This document shows, one piece after another, positions 27,911-34,995 of a DNA stretch of 64,000 bases (positions are counted from its first letter, which is position 1; every line of letters starts with the position of its first letter). Location of the stretch: contig NZ_CP029192.1 in the NCBI RefSeq assembly GCF_008642315.1, forward strand, positions 6,076,001 through 6,140,000, written 5' to 3'. The DNA is from Streptomyces venezuelae (lineage in GTDB: Bacteria; Actinomycetota; Actinomycetes; Streptomycetales; Streptomycetaceae). Made by a program: the position numbers and the translations under genes. The notes beneath the pieces are model-generated. The model saw nothing but the letters and a program-made list of their open reading frames with translations. It was not told the DNA's origin and made no database searches.

Positions 27911-28693
27911 ATGCCCGACATATCCCTGACCACGGTCGTCGTCCTCTGTCTCGCCGCCCTCGCGGCCGGCTGGATCGACGCCGTGGTCGGCGGCGGGGGA
28001 CTGCTGCTGCTCCCCGCCCTGCTGCTCGGCCTGCCGGGCGGCACTCCCGCCGCGCACGCCCTCGGCACGAACAAGGCCGTCGCGATCGTCGGGACGACGG
28101 GCGCCGCGGTGACGTACGTCAGGAAGACTCCCGTCGACGTGCCGACGGCCGTCCGCATCGGTCTCGCCGCGCTCGCCGGGTCGATGGGCGGCGCCTTCTT
28201 CGCCGCCGGGATGAGCACCGACGTGCTGAAGCCCGTGATCATGGTGGTGCTGCTCGCCGTCGGCGCCTTCGTGATCCTCAGGCCGGCCTTCGGCACGGCG
28301 CCCGCCACCGGACCCGCGTCCCCGAAGCGGATCCTCGCCGCGATCGGCCTCGCGGGCCTCGGCATCGGCTTCTACGACGGGCTCATCGGGCCCGGCACCG
28401 GCACGTTCCTCGTCCTCGCCCTGACCGCCGTGCTCCACCTCGACCTGGTCTCGGCCTCCGCGACCGCGAAGATCGTGAACTGCTGCACCAACGCCGGCGC
28501 CCTCGCGATGTTCGCCTGTCAGGGGGCGGTCCTGTGGCAGCTGGCCGGTCTCATGGCCGTCTTCAACCTGGCGGGCGGCATGTTCGGGGCGCACACGGCC
28601 CTGAAGAAGGGCAGCGGCTTCGTCCGCGTCGTGCTCCTGACGACCGTCTTCGGGCTCGTGGCGAAGATGGCCTACGAGCAGTGGCTGGCCTGA
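27911..28693 (+). CDS. TSUP-family (TauE/SafE) anion exporter
   Basis: A 260-residue protein with about eight membrane helices. The two family half-motifs are visible: GWIDAVVGGGGLLLLPALL with NKAVAIVGTTGAAVTY near the N-terminus and GLGIGFYDGLIGPGTGTF with SATAKIVNCCTNAG in the second half. TSUP proteins move sulfite, sulfonates or other organic anions across the plasma membrane. The substrate is not predictable. It converges with the sortase gene. Confidence 0.92.
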   Translation: MPDISLTTVVVLCLAALAAGWIDAVVGGGGLLLLPALLLGLPGGTPAAHALGTNKAVAIVGTTGAAVTYVRKTPVDVPTAVRIGLAALAGSMGGAFFAAGMSTDVLKPVIMVVLLAVGAFVILRPAFGTAPATGPASPKRILAAIGLAGLGIGFYDGLIGPGTGTFLVLALTAVLHLDLVSASATAKIVNCCTNAGALAMFACQGAVLWQLAGLMAVFNLAGGMFGAHTALKKGSGFVRVVLLTTVFGLVAKMAYEQWLA

Positions 28694-28714
28694 CGGACAA
28701 CGGCCCGGAGGGGT

Positions 28715-29356
28715 TCAGCGGACCGCGGTGAGGTGGGCGAAGACCACCACGTTGCCCTGGTAGCCCGTCTGCTTCGAGTACTTGCCGCCACAGGTGATCA
28801 CCCGCAGCTCCGGCCGCGACGCGGCGCCGTACACCTTCTCGTCCGGGAAGTCCGCCGCGTCGTACACCTCGTTCGCGTGGACCGTGAAGACGGCGACGCT
28901 GCCGTCCCTGCGCTCCACCTCGATCGTGCGGCCCTTCTGCAACGCGCCCAGCTCGTAGAAGACGGCGGGCCCCTCCTTGTTGTCGACGTGGCCCGCCACG
29001 ATGGCCGTGCCGCGCTCGCCGGGCGTGGTGCCCGCCTCGTACCAGCCCGCGAGGTTCTTCCGCTCCGGCGGCGGCACGTCGAGGCTGCCCTGCCTGGTCA
29101 GACCGAGGCCCATCAGGGGCGTGTCGACGCCGATCGAGGGGATCCGCACGCGGTCGGGCGGGGAAGGGGGCAGCGGGGCCGTACCGCGATCGGCCGTCGA
29201 GGTCGAGGGGGCCGCGGCCCGCGCGGCCTGCGCGGCGGACGGCTGGGGCGGCGGGTGCGACGCGGCGCCGCTGCTCAGCAGCCACGCCCCGGAGCACAGC
29301 GCCACGGCGGTGACCGTGCCTATGACGGCGTTGCCCGCCTTTCGCGTACGGCGCAT
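28715..29356 (-). CDS. Class F sortase
   Basis: A 213-residue protein with an N-terminal membrane anchor (AVIGTVTAVALCSGAWLLSS) and a sortase domain from about residue 68. Catalytic residues are His in TAIVAGHVDNKEG and Cys in LRVITCGGKYSKQTGYQGN; a C-terminal Arg follows only as the final VR. Class F sortases of actinobacteria cut LPxTG-like signals and attach proteins to the wall, though many have no known substrate. The neighbouring upstream gene encodes an exported protein with a C-terminal membrane helix, the expected partner. Confidence 0.92.
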   Translation of the reverse strand: MRRTRKAGNAVIGTVTAVALCSGAWLLSSGAASHPPPQPSAAQAARAAAPSTSTADRGTAPLPPSPPDRVRIPSIGVDTPLMGLGLTRQGSLDVPPPERKNLAGWYEAGTTPGERGTAIVAGHVDNKEGPAVFYELGALQKGRTIEVERRDGSVAVFTVHANEVYDAADFPDEKVYGAASRPELRVITCGGKYSKQTGYQGNVVVFAHLTAVR

Positions 29357-29475
29357 ACGGCGTCCTCCTCGGGGTCGGGCGGGCCTGTCCCCCTCGTCCC
29401 CCTCCCCGCCCGCGAGGGGACACGGGCCGGGAGGGGGCGGGGGCGGCGGTACCGGTGGACAGCGGAGGGTGTCCG

Positions 29476-30045
29476 TCAGATCCTGTCGCCTCTCGCCCGG
29501 CGATGCAGGAGCCAGGTACCGCCCGCGGCGGCGACGGCCAGAGCCGCCACTCCCGCCGCGGTCTGCACGGGGTCGGGGCCGAGTGCGCCGCCGACCCCCG
29601 TCTTCACGTGCCCCTTGGGCAGCTGCCGCTCGTGCCGTTCACCGGCGGCGGCGGTGGAGGTGATCGTGACCATGAGGTCGCCGGCGATCCGCTTGTTCTT
29701 CGCACCGGAACCACCGGACCCGGAACACCGGGCGACGATCTCGTATGTGCCGGGCTGGGCGGACGGCGGCACCTCGAACCGCCCCGCGGCGCTCCCGCCG
29801 TTCTCCGGACGCGTGCTCGGCGCCATCGTGAACGTGCCCGCGCCGACCGCGCTCGCGTCGCCGGCCGCCGTCCCGCCGGGGCCGCAGGCGGTGGTGTGCA
29901 CGGTGACGGTGGAGCCGGGGGTGACGGTGGCGGGGCGGATCTCCAGGCCTCCGGCGGGCGGGCCGGGAGCGGCGGCCGCGGGGACGGCCAGAGCGCCCGC
30001 CGCCACGGCGAGAGCGGTACCGGTCAGCAGACGGGCGTAGCGCAT
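29476..30045 (-). CDS. Exported protein with C-terminal membrane anchor, sortase neighbour
   Basis: A 189-residue protein with signal peptide (MRYARLLTGTALAVAAGALA, cleavage near VPAAAAP), an Ig-like domain (LEIRPATVTPGSTVTVHTTACG; a second Cys in EIVARCSGSG), then a C-terminal helix AAGVAALAVAAAGGTWLL ending RRARGDRI. The helix plus basic tail is the layout of a sorting signal, but no LPxTG is seen; VKTGVGGALGPDP precedes the helix. It probably shares an operon with the sortase downstream (119 bp gap). Confidence 0.78.
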   Translation of the reverse strand: MRYARLLTGTALAVAAGALAVPAAAAPGPPAGGLEIRPATVTPGSTVTVHTTACGPGGTAAGDASAVGAGTFTMAPSTRPENGGSAAGRFEVPPSAQPGTYEIVARCSGSGGSGAKNKRIAGDLMVTITSTAAAGERHERQLPKGHVKTGVGGALGPDPVQTAAGVAALAVAAAGGTWLLHRRARGDRI

Positions 30046-30328
30046 GTGGTCGTTCCTCCGAGGGCCTTGGTACGGGCACGGCCCGCGGCACCCCCAAGTG
30101 CCGCTGCGTCGGTCGAACCCCGCTCTACCGAGGTAAGTGGCACTCGGCGGCCCACGCCTCCTGATGAGGCATCAGAAAGATGCTGTGCGGACGGCTCCTG
30201 ACGCGTCGGAAGGAACGTTCCAGCAGGTCACCGGCGTGCGGATGGCCGCCGCCCGAAGGGTGCGCGGCGCGCCTGTGAATGGGTGACCCGACTGCGCGGC
30301 GCGACTGCGCGCAGGGGCGACCCGGCCG

Positions 30329-31122
30329 TCAGAGGGTGTCCCACGGCACGTCCTCGTACGCCCCGGCCACGCGCGCCATCAGCCGCTCGTCGACCCCGTA
30401 CGCGACGTCGTCGATCCGCCGCACGGGACGCACCCCCCACGCGTTGGTGACGAAGGCCGCCCGGTACGAGGGGAGGTCGGCGAGGGTCACGGGAGCGTGC
30501 CGGGTGGCCAGCCCGGCCGCGGGCAGGCGCGAGCGGACGAGTTGCATCGTGATGCCGGCCAGGTGCGGCGCGTCCGGCCACACGACGTCCGTGCCGTCGA
30601 AGAAGGCGACGTTCGTCACCGCGCCCTCGCTGACCTCCCCGCCGGGCCCGGTGAGCAGCACCTCGTCGAAACCGTCGCCCCGCGCGAGCTCCGCGTGGCG
30701 GGCCTGCCCGAAGCCGCCCAGGTGCTTGATGTGGGCGAAGGGCCGCTGGTACGCCACGGAGCGCAGCGACTGCGCCCGCTCCTCCATCGTGGCGGGCAGC
30801 TCCGTGGGCGGCCGGACGGTGACCATGTGGGACGGCTCGCCGTCCGGGGCGTGGACGTAGACCCGTACGGACGCGTCGGCGATGTCGTCGCGCAGGATGT
30901 GCCGCACGAGACCGCGCACGTGCTCCCCGTCGATGCCGTGCCCGAAGAGCTCACGCGTGGCCGCGTCGAGCCGCGCGAGATGGAGGCCGAGGCCGCGCAC
31001 CTTGCCGCCCCTCACCTGCATCGCGGTGAAGTGACCGGTCTGGACGAGGGCCGGCCACAGCAGGCTCTCGGCGCGGGCCGCCCGTCGATCTCGGTGCGCC
31101 GCGCCAGTGCGGAGATGGTCAT
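30329..31122 (-). pseudogene. Class IV aminotransferase with an apparent 1-bp frameshift near codon 17
   Basis: The expected start is ATG 31122, which overlaps the soxR stop (ATGA) and gives MTISALARRTEIDGRPA. That frame then ends at a TGA at 31014-31012. The rest of the family match (AESLLWPALVQTGHFTAMQV through VTNAWGVRPVRRIDD and PWDTL) is in the -1-related frame from about 31075 to the stop at 30329. One base seems to be missing in CCCGCGCCGAG. The body has the PLP-aminotransferase fold-type IV features, including EVLLTGPGGEVSEGAVTNVA and a Lys in FAHIKHLGGFG. A read-through from an upstream ATG (31162) inside soxR gives an unlikely N-terminus. It may be a sequencing error, a real lesion or programmed shifting. 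Confidence 0.7.
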
Positions 31123-31667
31123 GCGAACACGTCCTCCTGATCGCCCTGCTGATCGTCCTCATGATCGTCTCCCCGGGCGCCCTCGCAGGACCCGGTCGCG
31201 CACGGAACCCGCTTCTCCACCAGGCGCCGCGGACCGGGGCCGCGTGAGCCCAGGGTGTCCCCCGTGTTGGACAGCGCGCACCTGGACAGGGAGAGGCAGC
31301 CGCAGCCGATGCAGTCGGTGAGGTTGTCGCGCAGCCGCTGGAGGGTCCGTATCCGGGTGTCGAGGTCCTCGCGCCAGCACTCGGAGATCCTCGCCCAGTC
31401 CGCGCGGTTCGGCGTGCGGTCCTCGGGGAGCAGGGCGAGCACCTCGCGGATCGTGGCGAGCGGCATGCCGAGCTGCTGCGAGGTGCGGATGAAGGCGACC
31501 CGGCGCAGGGTGTCGCGGCTGTAGCGGCGCTGGTTTCCGGAGGTGCGGCGGGAGTTGATGAGCCCTTCGGCCTCGTAGAACCGCAGGGCGGAGGGGGCTA
31601 CCCCGCTGCGCGCTGCGAGCTCGCCGATGGTGACTTCCTTGGCTTTCGGTTCGAGGCGGTGCGTCAT
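31119..31667 (-). CDS. soxR: Redox-sensitive transcriptional activator SoxR
   Basis: A 182-residue MerR-family protein from ATG 31667. The DNA-binding part reads TIGELAARSGVAPSALRFYE, with wing SGNQRRYSRDTLRRVAF. The [2Fe-2S] cluster motif is CIGCGCLSLSRC, exactly the SoxR C-x2-C-x1-C-x5-C spacing. In Streptomyces SoxR senses redox-active compounds such as actinorhodin rather than superoxide and activates a few detoxification genes. The C-terminal tail is long and very acidic (DDHEDDQQGDQED). The stop overlaps the next ATG, so the aminotransferase is co-translated. Confidence 0.96.
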   Translation of the reverse strand: MTHRLEPKAKEVTIGELAARSGVAPSALRFYEAEGLINSRRTSGNQRRYSRDTLRRVAFIRTSQQLGMPLATIREVLALLPEDRTPNRADWARISECWREDLDTRIRTLQRLRDNLTDCIGCGCLSLSRCALSNTGDTLGSRGPGPRRLVEKRVPCATGSCEGARGDDHEDDQQGDQEDVFA

Positions 31668-31729
31668 GCGGTCAGCGTAGTGAGCCGCGTGGAGCCGCCT
31701 CGTGGAACGGCCGCCGGGCCGCGGTCGGG

Positions 31730-33028
31730 TCACGCCCGGGGCAGGCGCACCACCGCCACCGCCCCGCCGTCCGCCGCGTTGGAGAACTCGACGCACGCGC
31801 CGATCACTTGCGCCTGCCCGCAGGCGATGGTCAGGCCGAGACCGGTGCCCTGGCCGCGCTCGCGCGCACCGGTCTGGAAGCGCTGCGGGCCGTCGTCGAG
31901 GAGGTGGTCGGGGAAGCCGGGGCCGTGGTCGCGGACCGTGACCTCGACGCCGTCGACCCGTACCTCGACCGGATCGCCGCCGTGCTTGCGGGCGTTGCTG
32001 ACGAGGTTGGTGAAGATGCGTTCCAGCCGTCGCGCGTCGGTACGGACGAACGTGTCGTACGCGCCCTCCGCGCCCACCGCCGTGAACCCCGCCGCCGACC
32101 CGCCCGCGCGCTCGGCGATGGACTCGACGAGCGGCCCCAGCGGATGCACCTCCAGGTCCGGCTTCTCCACCTCCGCGTCGAGGCGCGCCACTTCGAGCAG
32201 GTCCTCGGTGAGGGTGCGCAGGGCGCAGACGCGGTCGCGCACGAGCTCGGTCGGGCGGCTCGGCGGCAGCAGCTCGGCCGCCGTGTGCAGTCCGGTCAGC
32301 GGGGTGCGCAGCTCGTGGGCGACATCGGCCGTGAAGCGCTGCTCGGCCTCCAGGCGCTGCTGGAGGGAGGCGGCCATCGTGTCGACCGCGGTGGCCAGTT
32401 CGGCCACTTCGTCCTTGCCGTGCCGCACACCGGGTGGGCGCGGATGGTCGATGCGGGCGTCCAGGTCGCCCTGGCTGATGCGGCGCGCGATGGCCGCCGC
32501 GGTCCGCAGCTCACGGCTCAGCCTGCTCGACAGACCGGCGCCGCCGAGCGCGGCGAGACCGACGACGACGGCGCCCCAGACGAGCAGCTGCCGGTCGAAC
32601 TCCGCCATGTCGTCGGCCTGTTCGCGCAGCGACTCGCGGATGGACAGGACGTGGCGGGGGTTGTCGCCGACCGGCCGCGCCGCCCAGACGCACGGGTCGT
32701 CCGACGTCATGTCGAGGTAGGTGGTGCGCTGCCCGGCCAGCGCGGCCCTGCGCAGCGCCGCGGGCAGCTGCGGGTCGTCGACACCGGCGTCCGTGTCGGC
32801 CTGGTCGACCTGCCCCGTCAGCTCGTACAACTGCCGTACGCGCACGAGTTGGGCGATCGCACCGGAGCGGGCGCCCGAGGAGATCTGGTCGAGCCGCGCG
32901 TGGTGGACGAGCAGCCCGATGGCGACGGCGACGACCGCGCAGCCCACCGCGAGCAGCGCGGCGATCTTCCAGCGCAGCCCGAGACTGTTGAGCGCGGCAC
33001 GGAACCTGGTCCCGGGCCCGCGCGCCAT
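31730..33028 (-). CDS. Membrane sensor histidine kinase
   Basis: A 432-residue two-helix sensor kinase: helices near residues 22-43 and 150-170 flank an outside domain with one Cys. A HAMP segment, the H-box FTADVAHELRTPLTGL, the N-box FTNLVSNARKHGG and G-boxes RDHGPGFPD and GQGTGLGLTIA are all intact, so it should be active. ATG 33028 overlaps the stop of the lipoprotein gene (ATGA). The kinase-plus-lipoprotein order recalls the cseA/cseC genes for envelope stress, but the usual response regulator gene is absent, so its partner must be elsewhere. Confidence 0.92.
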   Translation of the reverse strand: MARGPGTRFRAALNSLGLRWKIAALLAVGCAVVAVAIGLLVHHARLDQISSGARSGAIAQLVRVRQLYELTGQVDQADTDAGVDDPQLPAALRRAALAGQRTTYLDMTSDDPCVWAARPVGDNPRHVLSIRESLREQADDMAEFDRQLLVWGAVVVGLAALGGAGLSSRLSRELRTAAAIARRISQGDLDARIDHPRPPGVRHGKDEVAELATAVDTMAASLQQRLEAEQRFTADVAHELRTPLTGLHTAAELLPPSRPTELVRDRVCALRTLTEDLLEVARLDAEVEKPDLEVHPLGPLVESIAERAGGSAAGFTAVGAEGAYDTFVRTDARRLERIFTNLVSNARKHGGDPVEVRVDGVEVTVRDHGPGFPDHLLDDGPQRFQTGARERGQGTGLGLTIACGQAQVIGACVEFSNAADGGAVAVVRLPRA

Positions 33029-33795
33029 CAAGGGCCTCCTGGGGAGGGGGAGTCGGAGGGGGCGCGGGAGGGGTCGGAGGGCGGGCCGGTGTGGTCGGCG
33101 GGGCCGGTGTGGTCGGCCGGTGCGGGCCGTTGGCTTTCCGTCCCGGACGGGTCGGGCGACCGCTTGTAGTTCTTGATGTCGCTGACCGTGGACATGCGCG
33201 CGCCGTCCCAGTGGAAGCGCACGGCCTGCTCACCGCCTTCGGAGCACGGCGTGCGCACCAGCAGGTCGGGGCCGATCGTCTCCACGCTCACGCTCCTGCC
33301 GGACGTGAACAGGATCGGGTAGATCTTGCCGCCGCGCTCGGTGTAGACGGCGAGGATCGACCGGCCGCTCTCCGTGTCGGCGGCCACGAGCATCTCCGGC
33401 TTCCCGTCGCCGGTGAGGTCCAGGAACATCGGCGGCCGTATCCCGGCCCGCCCCGGCCGGTCGATCATCCCGCGGTCGGCGAGCGGTCGCGTACGGGGGT
33501 CGGCCCGCAGCAACGCGTGCACGTCCACCTTGGTGAGCCCGCCCGAACCGGCCTGCACGCCCCGCAACGGCTGTGGGGGCGGCTGACGTGTGGACGCCTC
33601 GGCGCCGGGCGCCCGCGCGCTCTTGCCGACCCAGGCGGGCCAGACCGCCTCCGGACGCGGCTGCACGGAGACGGACGGCGCGGAATCGCCGTGCCCGAGG
33701 CCGTTCGTACTGGCACACCCCGTGAGCACGAGGGCCGCCAGTACGGCGAAGAGGGCGGCGCCCGGCAGGAGCGGGCGGCGGGACATCGGATTCAT
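33028..33795 (-). CDS. Lipoprotein, probable accessory sensor of the adjacent kinase
   Basis: A 255-residue protein with signal peptide and lipobox (ALFAVLAALVLTGCAS). The mature part has a VCBS/FG-GAP-like repeat, IRPPMFLDLTGDGKPEMLVA with a calcium-type DLTGDGK motif, and a Pro/Ser-rich C-terminal tail. It is translationally coupled to the kinase gene. Lipoproteins encoded with sensor kinases, such as CseA, often dampen or tune their activity, which is the inferred role. Start chosen at ATG 33795; ATG 33786 is an alternative. Confidence 0.82.
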   Translation of the reverse strand: MNPMSRRPLLPGAALFAVLAALVLTGCASTNGLGHGDSAPSVSVQPRPEAVWPAWVGKSARAPGAEASTRQPPPQPLRGVQAGSGGLTKVDVHALLRADPRTRPLADRGMIDRPGRAGIRPPMFLDLTGDGKPEMLVAADTESGRSILAVYTERGGKIYPILFTSGRSVSVETIGPDLLVRTPCSEGGEQAVRFHWDGARMSTVSDIKNYKRSPDPSGTESQRPAPADHTGPADHTGPPSDPSRAPSDSPSPGGP

Positions 33796-34037
33796 GGGTG
33801 GCTGACCGTCACGTGAGGGGCGCTGGTGGTGGCCGGTCCAGGGCTGCACCGGGGATTCGGCAGGGGGACCGGCCACCGCTGTCGACGTTAGGAACCTTCC
33901 ATCACGGAAAACGGGAGGTTGTGTAACAACTGCTGCTATGACTCCCGAAAACACGCCACTCGGGACCTAAGCCCATGCCGCTCGACCCGGAACGTCCCGC
34001 GCGGCCACGCCGTCCCGCCCCTGTGGACAATCGGCCT

Positions 34038-34526
34038 ATGAGCGACGACGAACTCGGCACGGCCCGGCTGCCGTTCTTCGTGTACGGCACGCTGCGCCCC
34101 GGCGAGCCCAACCACGCCGCCCACCTGCGCGGCCGGACCGCGAGGGAGGAGCCCGCACTCCTGCCGGACGCCGTCCTCTACGACGGTCCCGGCTACCCGT
34201 ACGCCGTCGAGCACCCCGGCAAGGGCCCGGTCCACGGCGACCTGCTCACCGCACTCCCCGCCGCCTACCTCCCCCTCCTCCACGCCCTGGACCACCTCGA
34301 GGAGTACGCCCCGGGCGACCCCCACAACCTCTATGTACGCGTCGCACGCGACGTACTCGACCGGACCGGCGCTCCCGTCCCCGCCTGGGTCTACGTCGCG
34401 GCCCCGCGCATCGCCGCCGGACTCCGCGCCTCCGGCTCGCTCATCGGGTCGGGCGACTGGGCCTCACACCGAAATGCGCAGCTCAAACGCTTACGCACCC
34501 GATCCGGTGATCTGAATCACTCGTGA
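34038..34526 (+). CDS. Gamma-glutamylcyclotransferase-like (AIG2/GGCT) family protein
   Basis: A 162-residue protein. The GGCT signature is VYGTLRPGEPN at residues 14-24, with YPYAVEHPGKGPVHGDLL and the likely catalytic Glu in DHLEEYAPGDP. The fold cyclises gamma-glutamyl dipeptides to 5-oxoproline in characterised members; many bacterial relatives have unknown substrates. The ATG at 34038 is preferred because the fold begins soon after; an ATG at 33975 is in frame and would add 21 Pro/Arg-rich residues. Confidence 0.85.
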   Translation: MSDDELGTARLPFFVYGTLRPGEPNHAAHLRGRTAREEPALLPDAVLYDGPGYPYAVEHPGKGPVHGDLLTALPAAYLPLLHALDHLEEYAPGDPHNLYVRVARDVLDRTGAPVPAWVYVAAPRIAAGLRASGSLIGSGDWASHRNAQLKRLRTRSGDLNHS

Positions 34527-34630
34527 GAGCGAGTTGGCGTGACTACGGACAGTGAGCAACGCGAAGCTCTGCGTGTGCACCTCCAGGTGCGCGTGTCGGT
34601 GCCAGTGCACCTTGTCTGAAGGAGTCGCTC

Positions 34631-34921
34631 ATGCGAGTTCGCCGTTCCCTGCCGGCCGTCATCGGTGCCCTGGCCCTCGGCCTGGGCATGACCATGGCCT
34701 CCTCGGCCTCCGCCGAGCCCGCGGCCGTCCAGAACCCCTGCGGGTTCTACGAGACCCACAGCGACGCCTACTACAACCACTGCACCAGCGACGGTTCGCA
34801 CATCGTCATCGAGATCGACGACTGGGGCCCCAACAGCGAGCAGTGCGTGGGCCCCGGCGTGACCTGGATCGGCTCCGCCTCGGGCGTCGACGGTGCCTGG
34901 TACACCGGCCGCACCTGCTGA
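34631..34921 (+). CDS. Small secreted cysteine-containing protein (DUF6355-like)
   Basis: A 96-residue protein. Residues 1-28 are a Sec signal (MRVRRSLPAVIGALALGLGM, cleavage near SASAEPA). The mature 68 residues carry four Cys, probably two disulfides: PCGFYETHSDAYYNHCTSDG, QCVGPGVTWIGS and the C-terminal WYTGRTC. This pattern fits the DUF6355 family, whose members are labelled natural-product biosynthesis proteins, but no biosynthetic cluster is present here. An extracellular role is likely and otherwise unknown. A GC-rich hairpin follows. Confidence 0.85.
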   Translation: MRVRRSLPAVIGALALGLGMTMASSASAEPAAVQNPCGFYETHSDAYYNHCTSDGSHIVIEIDDWGPNSEQCVGPGVTWIGSASGVDGAWYTGRTC

Positions 34922-34944
34922 TTCCCGCCTCTCCTCGCACGACG

Positions 34945-34974
34945 GCGGGCCCGGGGCTCCGGCTCCGGGCCCGC
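34945..34974. terminator. Bidirectional hairpin between convergent genes
   Basis: GCGGGCCCGG (34945-34954) pairs perfectly with CCGGGCCCGC (34965-34974) across a 10-nt loop, between the secreted-protein gene and the end of nasA on the other strand. Confidence 0.75.
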
Positions 34975-34995
34975 TCCCCACGACTCGGCTCGGCC

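Noticed and set aside
30046..30328. Possible regulatory RNA in the gap beside the sortase neighbour
   Set aside because: Only short palindromes (CTGATG-agg-CATCAG at 30161 and GGAACGTTCC at 30212) are seen, with no extended structure or promoter pair.
31014..31162. Upstream ATG at 31162 as the aminotransferase start
   Set aside because: It lies inside soxR, gives an N-terminus rich in Arg and His unlike the family, and ignores the ATGA overlap at 31122.
33938..33970. A 10-codon leader ORF before the GGCT-family gene
   Set aside because: The GGAGG nearby is 19 bases from the ATG, too far for normal initiation, and the peptide has no attenuator-like feature.
34631..34921. Natural-product gene cluster suggested by the DUF6355-like protein
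   Set aside because: No synthase, tailoring or resistance genes accompany it; the family label alone is not evidence of a cluster.
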